In this document: positions 50,270 through 62,163 of the stretch, in pieces | Numbering within the stretch: the stretch's first letter is position 1 | Layout of the letters: the number at the start of each line of letters is the position of its first letter | Source: Linepithema humile | Lineage: Eukaryota > Arthropoda > Insecta > Hymenoptera > Formicidae | Direction: 5' to 3' | Assembly (NCBI RefSeq): GCF_040581485.1 | Contig: NC_090128.1 | Span: forward strand, 9,734,001 to 9,798,000 | Length of the DNA stretch: 64,000 nucleotides | Position numbers and translations under genes: made by a program | The notes under the pieces: generated by a model | What the model was told of the DNA's origin: nothing | The model's database searches: none | The model's input: the letters and a program-made list of their open reading frames with translations, nothing else

Positions 50270-50640
50270 AGTGTAGCGCGCGGCTCCGCATTAATAAATT
50301 AGCGTAAAATGATTAATAATTGATGAAAGACAATTATAGGCGAGCGTAATATAATAAAAACACAATTACGGCAATTAAACAATTCGATCCAATAAAGTTG
50401 ATGGGATTAAAGGAGGAAGAAGCCGAGAGAGTAAAATTTACGAGGGCCGCTTGAGAGTCCGGGGGCTCGGTTTCTCGGGGTCGTGACGCGATTCCTCCGA
50501 CGTCCGGCGATAACGGCGGAATATTAGACACCATATTTATAAATTCCGGACGGTTCGCCGGCGGGGGCTTACTTTCTTGACTGCCAGCGGCCTTTAACTT
50601 TAACGCTGATATATATTCCGGCGGCAAGCGGGGGCGGCCG
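50270..50640. promoter_or_regulatory. Enhancer-like block, overlapping a minus-strand open frame
   Basis: The left part carries a chain of ATTA/TAAT sites (TTAATAAATTAGCG, ATGATTAATAATTGATG, CAATTAAACAATTCG) and CCAATAAAGTTGATGGG. The right part is GC-rich. A 97-codon minus frame (50334-50627) has a mixed composition with prolines, serines and a hydrophobic tail, and few arginines. Its hydrophobic tail is encoded by the AT-rich ATTA chain, which suggests the frame is incidental. Confidence 0.25.
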
Positions 50641-50746
50641 CGCGCACCGTACTCGTAGGAGCCACGGAGAGGAGCGTGCGAGACGCGGGAGGGGCCGCGG
50701 ACGGGGGTGGCGGCGGGCGAGTTATAAATTATAAGGCATTAGAGGG

Positions 50747-50773
50747 CCGGCGGCGGCGGCGGCGGCGGCGGCG
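50747..50773. repeat. (GGC)n microsatellite
   Basis: Nine GGC units, uninterrupted. Confidence 0.9.
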
Positions 50774-52453
50774 CCCCGACTACGGGTGGATGTGCTGCTC
50801 GTCGGATGTGTAAGGGGATGATTATGCCTAATGGTGAGATATTACCCGCCGGGCCCCGGCATTACTTGGACACGGGCGCGGCCGTGTTCTAATCTTTTCG
50901 ACAGGGTTTCCTACTTTTCCGCATGGCCGCGACCGGGCGAGGAAAAATCATCTGCCCGCCGTTACGCGGGCGGTCCGGTTGTTTTATAAAAGTCTTGCTT
51001 ACAAGTAGCTCCCGGCGGGGCGGTGGGTGCGGGAAAACGGGTTCGCGGCGAAAAAAACACGGGGCGCCCTAATAGCACCGGGACACGTACTGGCGACTTC
51101 ATCGTGTACCTGGGAAATCTCATCACCCCCTCCGCCCTTCTCTGCCGCGCGTACTCGCATTTCGGCTTCGCGGCGCTGCTAACATGTCGCGAAAAATTTA
51201 AAACCGCCAAGCCCTGGTACGAGCTTCGTGCGTATCTTTTTTCCTTGAGCGCCGGTGTAACGGCGTAAATTTGTTTACGCTGTGACTTCCGCGCGTAAAT
51301 TGTGCATGCGAAGAATGCAAGGAAACGCAACGCGATGGCACAGCGTCCTCTGCTCTTTGTCAAATCAGCAATGTTCATGAACTTGCGGACGGTCGGTGTG
51401 ACACGAAATTTATACGCCGCGAAACTAGGACACGTCTTTCTTAAGATTTAAATACGTTGGCACGATTAATATTTAGCGTATGGAATAATTTAAATCGCGC
51501 AAGACTTGTATTTTCGTCAGTTCTCGAGAGATAATAAATTCAAACGTCGACAGCGACCCATAAATGAAACACGGTGTAATTAGAAAAAAGTAATTAATAT
51601 TAATAGCTCGTTAGCTGTCTAAATTGTCAAGTATGAATAAAAATTTGAAAGCCGACAGCTTGACCGAAGTCGGCAAGCTGTGTGTTGCTGGGTCTTTGAC
51701 GCGAGTACAGCCGGGTGTGCTTCCAGCAGCGGGCTCGGCGTCGGGATTTTCGACGTCGGTAACGCGTTTCACTGCACGACACGCACACTGCACGGTCCGC
51801 ACGCACGCACGCAGGAGAAAGAATCCGTAGTGTAAATAAAGACCCGTTCGCACAACGGCGCTGGCGATGTTTGCCGAATGCATTAAGGCGGTGAGAGCAG
51901 TGCCCGCGCCCGTCGTCCATGTATCGCGTACACGAAACCGAAGGGGCGAGGGGGAGAGCGGGCGGGTAGGATAAAGAATACAGAGGGACGGAGAGAAAAA
52001 GAGGACGACGGGGGGTGAGGGCCGCGGAGGATCGGCGACGATGCGGCTTAAGGCCTACGTACCGCTTCGGCGGCTTAACGTTTCGAGGGGGCGAAGGGGT
52101 TGACGACGTACACACACGTACGTACAGATATACGCACACAGAGAGGCACGCAAACAGTGCAAACGGCGGATCATACGCGCGACGATACACGAAACGTCGT
52201 TAGGAACGAGCCTTAACCGCTCGTATCGCGCGCTATTCTCCCTTTGTCTATGTCTTACCGCTCACATATAATTCCGTGTGTTTGCAGAAAAGATCGCCGC
52301 GGCGAGCGCGCGGATTTTTAATATGTCGTTGCTGCGCGGTACGGCCGAGTAAACAGGCGGATACACCGCCGTCAACGCGGACGGAGACGTCGGTCGACCG
52401 GGCGGCGGTGCGCTCTTGTGCTCTTTTTTTCCGCTCTCGCCTGTACACCTCTT

Positions 52454-52479
52454 TTCTCTCTCTCTCTCTCTCTCTCTTT
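52454..52479. repeat. (TC)n microsatellite
   Basis: Twelve TC units. Confidence 0.9.
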
Positions 52480-52591
52480 CGGAGGGAGTAGAGCTTGGCC
52501 TCTCTGCGGTGCTCCTGTCTCCGGTATCGCGGATCACGAGCAGAGCCGGCATAATTAAAAATTGCTCTATTTTAAAACGCTGATCGTTCGT

Positions 52592-52605
52592 CCCCCCCCC
52601 CCCCC
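52592..52605. repeat. Poly-C run
   Basis: Fourteen C in a row. Confidence 0.88.
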
Positions 52606-54258
52606 GCCATTCGCCTCATCATCAGTCTCATCTCGTCCATCCTCGTCGTCTCTCGCGACTCGTTCGAGGTAATATAACCGGGAGAAATACGCGTACGTGC
52701 ATCGCGCGAATTATTGCGCGTCCATACGCGATGACGCGGCGATATTTTCGACCCGGTTTCTGGCTTTCGCCTGAAAATCGCCGCGACTCTGAAAGACGAT
52801 CCGCCGGAATGAGAGTTCGACGGTCCAAGTCCGCGTTTTACTCGCCGGCGACACGCCTTTTTCGCCTAAGCTGCGCGCTATTAAAGCCGCAATATATGCG
52901 ACAAAAAAAGCATATTTCTCTAAGCTAGGAATTTCTCTAGAGGATGCAAATTCCTTTTGCAAACAAGCCGAGAGAATCGAGTAAATTTTTAGTTACTTCC
53001 GCGCGACGCATGTACTCGTATGATTATTTCAGATAATAACTTTTGACAATAAGTAAGAAGACGGCGTAATATTTTAACATTTCAATTTTCCTAAAACTGC
53101 GGGATTAAAATAAAAAAATTTTTGATCTTGTTAATTTGATAACGCGAAACAAAAATTGCATATATATTACAGGATCTTTCAGAACAATGACACTCTTTTA
53201 CGAATATTTTTTTTATAAATAGTTTTAATATTTAAAAAAATTTTAATATCAAATATTTTAATATCAAGCGAAAACACTGTTGAAATAAAGTCCGTTCAAA
53301 TTAAGTGAATAATCATTTTGTCATGGATGTAGGGTCTTGGTCTTCAATTCAGGCCTTCAATCTCTCTCCTTCAGTCACGATCACGAAACGAAGGGTAATA
53401 GTCGGCAAAGGATATGAGTTCGCAAATAGACTCGCTTAATCTACCGCGAGTAAAATGTTTGAAATTGAGTTTCGATTATCTCCTCTCACCTGGCTGTCTT
53501 TCGACGATCTCCGTCGGCCACAGATTGGACTTTGGTCAGGGATTAGCTAAGAAGTCTCTTTGAACGGACCGAATACACTTATCCCGATATTACGCCGATA
53601 CTGCAGAATTATCTAATATGAATAAATTAACAGCATTAATAGCAGTGTGTGTGTGTGATGTTCAATTATATATAATGACACAAAACATGGAAAACTATGA
53701 TACAGCGATATAGCTTAAAGTTGGAAACTTTAAAGTTGAATTATTTCTCTTTTGCATTTAGCTGTTTTTACAAACTTATAGACGATATTCCTATAAGAAC
53801 AGCCAGTATTCCATAGCTTTGTGATGATAAAGGTAGAAAGTAGTGCCTAATGTCCCCGCGTTCTTATATAGAATATGTATCCAACTTTCAAACTACTTAT
53901 AAAATGATGTCCACTTAAAACTATTCGGAAAAAAAATTTTTCTTCTAATATTTAATTCATCAAAAGAGTCTTTAATTTTCAATTTCGCTTATAACTGAAA
54001 ATTATACTCCAACTTCCGTTCTCAAACTAAATATTGCATTGTGGCGAGAGAAATGGTTATTTTTATTTCTCCTTTCGTATTATTAATCGTGAAATAAAAG
54101 CACTTACATTATATTCCATGTTGAATATTTTTAATTTTTACTTAATTAATATTTATTTATTTTTGAGGAATAAATTTTAACCGATATCGACGAAAAATAC
54201 TTGTATTTTATAATTAATAATAAGAGTGAACAAATTAATTTGGCCATATTTTTAATAT

Positions 54259-54260
<2 letters not shown>

Positions 54261-54295
<35 letters not shown>
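54261..54295. repeat. Poly-T run of 35
   Basis: The longest homopolymer in the window, 35 uninterrupted T. It could be a reversed poly-A tail, but the DNA to its left (54100-54260) is AT-rich and shows no retroelement. Confidence 0.92.
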
Positions 54296-54300
<5 letters not shown>

Positions 54301-57300
54301 TACTTTTTTCCAATGACGAGGTCATTCCTTTGGTTAAGAAATTGTCCTGTACAAGTCGAAGAAGTGGAAATATGGACACGGAGTGGCGTCTTTTTACAAA
54401 GCGCTCTTGCAACCGGGAAACGCGCTTTGTATACGACCACGTTAATATTTGATAAAAACGTCTGAATGCATCATGCTATAACACGGCTATAGCAACACCA
54501 ACCCCCATATCAGCGGTAACCTATGCTTTAACCTAACCGTACTCTAACCGTCCGCAATCCCAATAAGTATATCGACGGGAAAAAAGATGATCGCAAAACT
54601 TGAGGAAATAAAGCAGGTAATCTTAAGATTTTTTTGTCTCCAGAGAACAGAACTATTTTTGTACTTACTTATTTGCATTTTCAAATAAAATAATGATGAA
54701 GTGAAATGCAATAACTCACAGATAAAATATGCAACACACAATTTTACGTCATAGTTTCAGTCTATCTTTGCTTTTTTTCATTTAGATATTGTTTTAAAAC
54801 AGAGTTATTTTTTATATAAAATTTATAAGTAATTTATTCACGAGCATCTGCAATAACGCGCGCATTCATATATCTAAATACGACTGTGAAATTTTTAACG
54901 CATTTGGTCGGCGATGGAATTTGATCATTCTTTTATTTGCGAGATATTCCGGGATGGTTTGAATTTAAATAATACGCTTTCTTCGGCGAGCACGAAAGGC
55001 GCTCGCGACTTTAGAAGTATTTCGCGCTCTCGAAGAGCCGCGGCGTGCCGGGACGTTCGACGAGTGCATTAAAGTGCACTCTTCTGGACTCGACTTTCAG
55101 CCCGCTCAGTACATAAATCCTTCGTTTACCGCTTGAAGAGATTTTCCGGCGACATGGCGCGACGGCTTCTCGCCGTCTCGGATAGAAGTTTCAAATGTTC
55201 GTTTCTGGAGGTGTTAAACGAGCAATGGCAAAGTGTGTTGCATTAACAAATCAATCATGTCTCTATAAGTCCACCTGTCAAATTGTTTTAGCAAAAAAAA
55301 TAGAAAATACTTCTATCTTGTATAATATTATATACCAAGGTACATTAAAGCGAGGAATTTCTATTACAATGCGTAATTTCGATAGCGAATTACGTAGAAA
55401 TGAATTAAATTAAATTAAATAATAAAGCGGCAGTGTGCATATTCGTAGTTACTTTGTAACTAGTTATAACTTGGTAACTTTGCAAGTAAAGCTTTGAAGT
55501 TTCGTGTCTCGTAGGAAATTAGTTTGGTATTCGAACAAATTAAATATTACTCATGGAACTTTCGATTTTAGAGTATTCTTATATATGACAGATATTCATT
55601 ATTAATAACTCTTATAATATACACTTTTAGTAGAGCCTGTTTTCGTGTAACGCACCATCGCAATATTCTACCTTCGTCGTGAGGGATTCTGTTGGTCGAC
55701 AAACTTCGCCTGTCCTTCCCTCTCCCGTTCTCAAGGTTTCACTTCGTCGAAGGTCTGTTTCCGGTCTCGAATTTCGACCTCTCGTACACCGAGAGGGGGC
55801 CCAGCTCCGATCAGCTCCGTTTACCTTGCGAAAAAATTTTTCCGCCGTGGAGGAGAGCAACGTAGCGACGAGTCCTCGCGTCTCCCTCTGCTCCTTTCTC
55901 TCGCTCTCCGCCATTGGCGAGCAACTTTAATTATACGTTACCGATCGGGGGAATAGCCGGGGTGAGGGAGGGCGGGGGAGAAGCAAGGGAGGCAAGCAAG
56001 AGGGGCCTGGAACGAAGAGAGTGGCTCGATGTTCGGCCAACATATCAAGATAATGGCTTCCATCGGAGCCGATGCTCCGTATATACCAATCCGTGGCAAG
56101 GGGTTGCGCTTGATTTCCATTGCATCGCGTTATCCCTCACCGGGGTTTGAAGCGAACGCGGACGCGAGCGCGACGCGTACACATACACGCACGCACGCAG
56201 CGACGCATGTACAGAGAGAACACGGCCGGCGGTATGTTCGATCGCTATTTTTACGTTACTACTCCAGCGGCTTCTACCTGTCCCGCGTTTCCGCCCGCTC
56301 GTGAAAGAACGATCCCCGTTTTCTTCCTTCCGTTTTGCCGCGCCGCGTTAAGCTTTTCGCCGCCGTGCTCCTCCAATCAAACTTTTCCTTCGTTTCTGAT
56401 ATGCAAATGTGCAATTTTAGGAAGATGCGGTATTGTAATACGAATTCGTATGGGCGCGTCCCTAGATGCCTTAGATCGTTTGATATTTTTTGCGCTACTC
56501 GTCTTTTTTATTCTTAATCTAACTTCAATATCGCTGATTAATTAAAACTCGAAAATAAATTTAGTGAGTAAATGTAATATAGAATGTTACATAATTTAAT
56601 TTGAAATGTGGAAAGCAGTGTTAACGTGAAAATCGTTCTCTTTCTATGTATTTTATTAAAATTAGCTTAAAAATATGTCGAGAAAAACTTGTAGAATAGT
56701 TCGCAAAAACAAACAGTTCGTGAAAGAATTTTGTGATTTTTTTCCGTTTTCAATAAGTAGCAATCGGTTATGGGAGGGTTAATAAATAAAGCCCAGACCC
56801 TCGTTGCATCACCGCTCGGTGCATTCATCCACTCCCGCGGTGTGCGTGCGCCTGTGCGTGCCGCGTTCACAGCGTACAGCAGGTATGGTATTGACCTACG
56901 ACCATAACCAACGACTTGACGGCCGTTTTGCGTGCTTGTCGGGACGCATCGTACGCCTAGGTAATCTCTTCCACCGGATCTAACCGATTAGTGCGTAATT
57001 TTCTAGCTGATTATTACGCGCCTATCGCGCCGGATACGCGTGTCGTTAGCGAGCGAGATTTTTGACGTCGACGTTTGTACGTTAACCCCGGACGGGCAAT
57101 GAAAATCGAAATCGTGACGTTAAATATCTTGTAGAAATAACTCGTAGATTAATTTAATTAATGCGATTATCCTTGTGCGACTATATTAAAAATCCGACAT
57201 GTCTTAGAGGAAAAATGATTAATGCTATTAAATAATGCAATAAAAAAAAAAAAATAATCGTCTTTGCTTTGTAAAGACTTTGCTTTGTACGTGCGCAATT

Positions 57301-57531
57301 ATCTTACATGCATCATTGGCTTGTTGGTACATATACAATGAAGTGAAAGGTCAATTCTTTCTTCTTGTACACTGCAAAGTATACACTTGAATCGCGCGGC
57401 GACATTCTTGAAGTCGATGCAACGTGACGCGAGACGCGAACTTCGTCTTTGCCGTCACGGTGTTACACTCGTGACGACGTAACGCCACGGCCAGGCCCGG
57501 CGGATGTAATTCGATTGTAAGTTCTTTCGCC

Positions 57532-57533
<2 letters not shown>

Positions 57534-57573
<40 letters not shown>

Positions 57574-57603
57574 AAGTGAACGAAAAAGAGAGAGAGAGGA
57601 GAG
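57534..57603. repeat. (GA)n microsatellite
   Basis: Nineteen pure GA units (57534-57571), then a shorter GA block after AACAAGTGAACGAAAA. Confidence 0.92.
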
Positions 57604-58331
57604 AGAGAAAGTCGAGAGAACGTCGTCGTAGAGGTCGTAATATCGCGAGTTCAGTGCTCGTCACCCTCTTCTCCCGAGGGCGAGACGGACGGGAGGGCTG
57701 AACGCGAGGAAGGGTGTCGCCTAATAGCGGCAAATTACACTTTTTTGTTTCTGTCGCGGAGACGGAACGTAAAAGAGAGAGAAAGAGTGCGGGCGGCGAG
57801 GGAAGGGAGAAGAGGCGAGCGAGAGAAGGAGAGACAAGAAGAGAGGCGAGTAACTCTCTCGTTTTTATTTCCGCCGTTTCGCGCTTCCTACGGTCGCCAC
57901 CCACCCCCCTTACCTCCCTCCCTCCCTCCTCCGCCGCTCCCTTTTTTTTAAGTATTCCGCCCAAGAAAAACAGCCATTAGCAAGAGTTTTCGCTTTTCGC
58001 GCGAAACTTTTACTTCGCCCCGTAAATTCCCTCCCGCTTTTCCACCCACGTTCAAGCCCGAGAAGAAGGATGACGGAAGAAGTGGAAGAGCGTAGAAGAG
58101 AAAGAGGGGTGTGTTGAGACGACTGGGGGATGGGAGGGAGGGAGGGAGGAAAGAGCGGAGGAGGAAAACTCGCGCGGAACTCCAACTTTCGTCCGCATTT
58201 TTCATCGTCTATAAATTCTTATTTATATGCGACGCCGTGTTTCCTTTCGATTAGAGTGTGCGCGCGCGCGGCTCGACTTCGCCGGCGGAGTTTCCGCGAG
58301 ATATCGCGGGGATTTGTCAAAGTATTTTGCG

Positions 58332-58425
58332 GCGAGCGAGCGAGCGAGCGAGCGAGCGAACGGACGAACGAACGAACGTACGAACGAACGAACGAACGTA
58401 CGAACGAACGAGCGAGCGAGCGAGC
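58332..58425. repeat. Compound tetranucleotide array (GAGC)n-(GAAC)n-(GAGC)n
   Basis: About 30 nt of GAGC units lead into about 50 nt of GAAC units and then return to GAGC units. The central section is broken twice by CGTACG, at 58377-58382 and 58397-58402, exactly 20 bp apart. One frame on each strand stays open through it and would encode simple ERAS/TNER-type repeats, which I regard as spurious. Confidence 0.9.
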
Positions 58426-59233
58426 TCAAACTCCGCAAAAGTTGCTCGCCGCCTCTGGAAATTAATGTCGCGCACTGTACACGTCGTCCTTGTCTCGGCC
58501 TCTCCTGTCTCTGTATCCTCATTTTTGCCGTATCGCACGGCGGGAAATGCTGGAAGTATCACAGCGTTCTCGATACGCGATTTACTAAAGCGTGCTGTTT
58601 GGATAAAACGATTTTTCTCAATATATGATATTTTGTGTCGCGTCGGGTTCGTATCGAGTCGTGTTCCTACATCTGGAATTGCTTGAACTCTTTTCGTACC
58701 GCGTTTCCATTTCTGGAGCGCCGGGAATACTTAATGGCATTACCGCAGAACGGAACATAATTATTCGCGGTGCTCCGAGAATTGAACTGTGAAATCAAAC
58801 GAGTTGATATCGTATTTTTAACAGCATTCCTTTTAATTCTCGGCCCGTTACGCGTAAATTTGGATGAAGGCTGCTCTGACGGACTTTATATTTAGCCCGA
58901 TAAGGTTAACAATAAAATAAGTGACGATGCATTTTATTTAGCGGATTAGTTTGCACAATGTCTTCAAATTTAGTCAAATTTATGCTCCGCTTGTTTAAAA
59001 CGCTTTTTAATTCGATTAAGCGTCGATTTGTATTTTCGTCAAATTATCTTATTTTATCTTATTTTAACGACTCTCGATTTGTCAGCTATATAGAATTCGC
59101 ATTTCCATTACATTTACTAATGAATAAACGGTAAGTCGGCGGCTTGATTATATTATATGCCCGCATTAGCTTCTTTGTGATGACGTATGCTTTCGGAGGA
59201 TCCTCTTCGATCCTATAGTATTAATAAACGCGA

Positions 59234-59265
59234 TTCTCTTTCTCTCTCTCTATCTCTCTCTCTTC
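59234..59265. repeat. (TC)n microsatellite
   Basis: TC units interrupted once by TAT. Confidence 0.88.
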
Positions 59266-60648
59266 ATCTTCCTCGCTCTCCCGCGCAACCCCTTTCGCCT
59301 ACTCCTACTCCTCTCATTCCCCTTTCTCGTCGACGTATGTACATAAATGGGCGAATAGGCGCGCGCGAGCGGACTGCCCCGCACACACGTGTGCACTGTA
59401 TACAGGTGTATTTAGGTAGAATTCGATACTACGGCAGCGCGAAGCATCCGCGTAGAAGGCAGAGGGGGATCGAATAGGTCATTAATCAAACCACACCCTC
59501 GTGGACAGGGCCCCGTATACCGGGCGTCTTTCGCGAAAAGCACTCCGGACGCGCTTCTTCCGTTCTCGCCTCGGCGAGCGCTGTATCGAGTTTCGAGGCG
59601 CGCGGCCATCGATCGTAGAATCTTCGATGCCTCCCGTGCGGAAATTGTTCCTTTCGCGCGATCAGGAGCGATCGTTTGCCGACGAGGCCTTAATGGATCC
59701 CACAACACGCGTCTTAACCTTGTGAATGCGAGGGGGGGAGTTATTCTTGCGTCAAATCGACTTGCTTTATGACGGAGAATGCATGCCTTTTTCGGCTATT
59801 TAAGTGTTGAAATTTTTTCCGTATTGTGCCTGTATCCGAGCTTCCAGTGCAATTAATATTTAACATTGCTCTAAATTTCAATGTGACCGAATTCCTGTAA
59901 CTTGATAAATGTTGCCTTTATATTCTTTAATTTATGTGCCCGGTATATTTACAAGAAATCCCGTGCCAAAGAGCTGCAAACTGCCACCCTTGCGAATTTT
60001 CATTTTTCGTTTTAACGTGGCCTGTTAAACGTTCAGCGTAAAAATAAATGTCTGGCGCACATAGACAAGGGATGCAGCTTAATACCGCGTGCGCGTTTAT
60101 CTCTCCTTCGCGTCGTACTTTTTAAACTTCGCCGCTGTTCTCGTCGCGGTCGTCTTTTAACCGAGCTCACTTTAGACCGCAAGTTTTCGCGGCACGAGGA
60201 AAGGACAGTATTTTACACTCTCTTCTCGCGCGCGGCAAATGGAGGAAAACGCGCATCTCTGATAGAACTTGGTCCAACGTTCGCGCTAAATTTACTACTG
60301 CGAAAAGAAGACCGGCGGCGAAAAAGTAGATGCTGTTTGATACGCGATTGATCTAATTCGAGTCGCGGCGCGAAAGAAGTTGTTTGTCGACGCGAAGAAA
60401 AACCGAAAGACGAGGGAAATTGGAAGGACAACAAGAATGTCGGAGCGTCCTTTTGTCGATATTATAGCGAACACTGAATATCAATTCGGCTTTTTAGATT
60501 GTGCTACTCAGTTTCACCGTAACGTGATATATAAATTTAACAAAATTCCAAGCCAGGAGAGCGATTCTTCCCCGCTCACCATCCACCTTTCCCTCCACAA
60601 ACATCCCGGTAATTTTTCTCCTCGTCGCACGAAGAAATCTTCACCGCG

Positions 60649-60663
60649 GGTGGGGGGGGGGGG
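60649..60663. repeat. Poly-G run
   Basis: About twelve G in a row after GCGGGT. Confidence 0.85.
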
Positions 60664-60946
60664 TGGCGGAGTTGCGCATACGGCGACGTGGGAGGCGCGG
60701 GGAGATGGGAAAGAAGTCGCGTAACTCTCCTGCCGGTGACGGGGGACCGGGCGAGAGAGGGGTGGCTTTCGAATTAGCGTATTTGAAACTTGGTATACAC
60801 CGCTCGATGGCGCAGCACAGTTGCCAAGTGACGTATTATAATATTTCATCCCCCGTCCTGCGCACCCCTGCGCACACATACATACGTATATACATACGCA
60901 GACAGCCTCTCCAAGCCTCTCCACCCCTTGACGCGTCGCACAACCC

Positions 60947-60975
60947 TCCGCCGCCGCCGCCGCCGCCGCCGCCGC
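60947..60975. repeat. (CCG)n microsatellite
   Basis: Nine CCG units. Confidence 0.9.
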
Positions 60976-61648
60976 GTTTTACGTCTCTCTGTCTCTAACA
61001 TACACACGGACAGTAGGCGCGCGCGAGCGTACGCGCGCGAGTAATATCGTTAATTTGTATGTGTTCGAGTTCCAAGGGGGAGCAGAACCACCCTAATATA
61101 TTCACGCGCGGGAATAGGATGTACAGTCGGGGCAAAACGCGCGCGCGTCTGCAACTGGCAGGAATTCGCTGCGTGAACCCCTGACGAAGTATCGAATGCT
61201 GCGTATCGATGCGCGACGTTCTCAGATAAGCGGCTCGTTCTTTTTCTTTCTTTTTTTTTTGCGGACTACTTACGCCGTGAATATGCAATGATGTATAAAA
61301 TTTGCGAGCTACGTTAAAAACCCACAGTAACATAACATTGTGAATTAACGAGGGACTCTTTAATCTTAGCAAGATATTCTGAGTGTATCATATTTTGTAT
61401 TGCCCTGTGATTTGCAATTTTTCAAGTTAAGAGATTTATTATTTCTGAAGATTTACGTCAATTACATTTTCATATTTTTTCCTGATTTATTGTTTTAATT
61501 ATTTCTTGAGGATCGATCTGCTTAAAAAATGTTCCACTTCATAAATTATGCATATCACAAGTATAATATTACGTTTATTTTCAAATTCACAATTCAATAC
61601 GAGAGCGATTGCGTTCTATGCAGCTTCGGTGACTATCTTGTAGCAGAT

Positions 61649-61940
61649 ATATAGAGGATGTTGGGTAATTGATGGTACAACCGGATGATAAATGATTCCT
61701 TATCGCGAGGTCGGTCGATTTGCAAGAACAGCTTTTTCCGCAAAACAATTTCATTCTTAAATTACGCGCAGTTAAAATTCGTTATCGATGGAAGCGTAGT
61801 GAGTTTTGAACACACGGAATGCAAATACTACTTGTTTACTACTTGTTTTATCGACGGACATAGAATTGTGATCGACTCTATTTCCGTTGTTTATCGCGTT
61901 GCGCACAACAAAATGTACGTTTCATACGTTCGTAAATAAC
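61649..61940 (+). mobile_element. Probable degenerate transposon-end fragment
   Basis: The stretch begins ATATAGAGGATGTTGGGTAA and continues with TGGTACAACCGG and TGATTCC. This order resembles, from memory, a widespread family of short insect repeats whose ends read roughly 'tacaGGGTGTTcGGTAA...GGTACAA'. The rest of the segment, through the 84-codon open frame at 61685-61939, is moderately AT-rich and shows no transposase motif. No terminal inverted repeat or target duplication could be delimited, so the 3' limit is only the end of the open frame. The assignment rests on recall of the family's appearance. Confidence 0.35.
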
Positions 61941-62105
61941 TATGATGTTGCGTCTGAAAAACTGAAATTGCGATAATTAAAAAATCGGATCGTTTCCCAA
62001 AAGAAACTTGTTATTTTTGTTTCATATGTGCTTCTGAGTGTATCTACATTTCTCCACAAACTTTGCATATAATAAATTTTGTAGAAAAAATCGTATAAAA
62101 AATCG

Positions 62106-62121
62106 TTATATATATATATAA

Positions 62122-62161
<40 letters not shown>
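62106..62161. repeat. (TA)n microsatellite
   Basis: TA units interrupted once by AAATAA. The right-hand pure run is about 34 nt. Confidence 0.92.

Positions 62162-62163
<2 letters not shown>

Larger units (their letters stand above)
50774..57530. other. Unassigned DNA
   Basis: CpG-rich at 50774-51400, 51640-52860 and 55640-56350; AT-rich at 52970-54900 and 55190-55640. Frames such as 51627-52190 (minus, 187 codons) are Arg/Ser-rich with no motif. Nothing RNA-like was recognised. Confidence 0.5.
58430..61640. other. Unassigned DNA
   Basis: Low-repeat, moderately AT-rich DNA at 58690-59200 with ATTA cores, then CpG-rich DNA at 59260-59730 and 60090-61240. Frames up to 136 codons without recognisable products. 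Confidence 0.5.

Noticed and set aside
51627..52190. 187-codon minus frame
   Set aside because: Arg/Ser/Cys-rich, overlapping plus frames, no motif.
53290..53569. 11-bp inverted repeat GTCCGTTCAAA / TTTGAACGGAC about 260 bp apart, MITE-like
   Set aside because: No target duplication and no extension of the arms. With equal base frequencies several 11-bp inverted repeats within 300 bp are expected by chance in 64 kb.
59108..59140. Plus-strand donor ACG|GTAAGT near 59130
   Set aside because: No open coding stretch or acceptor precedes it.
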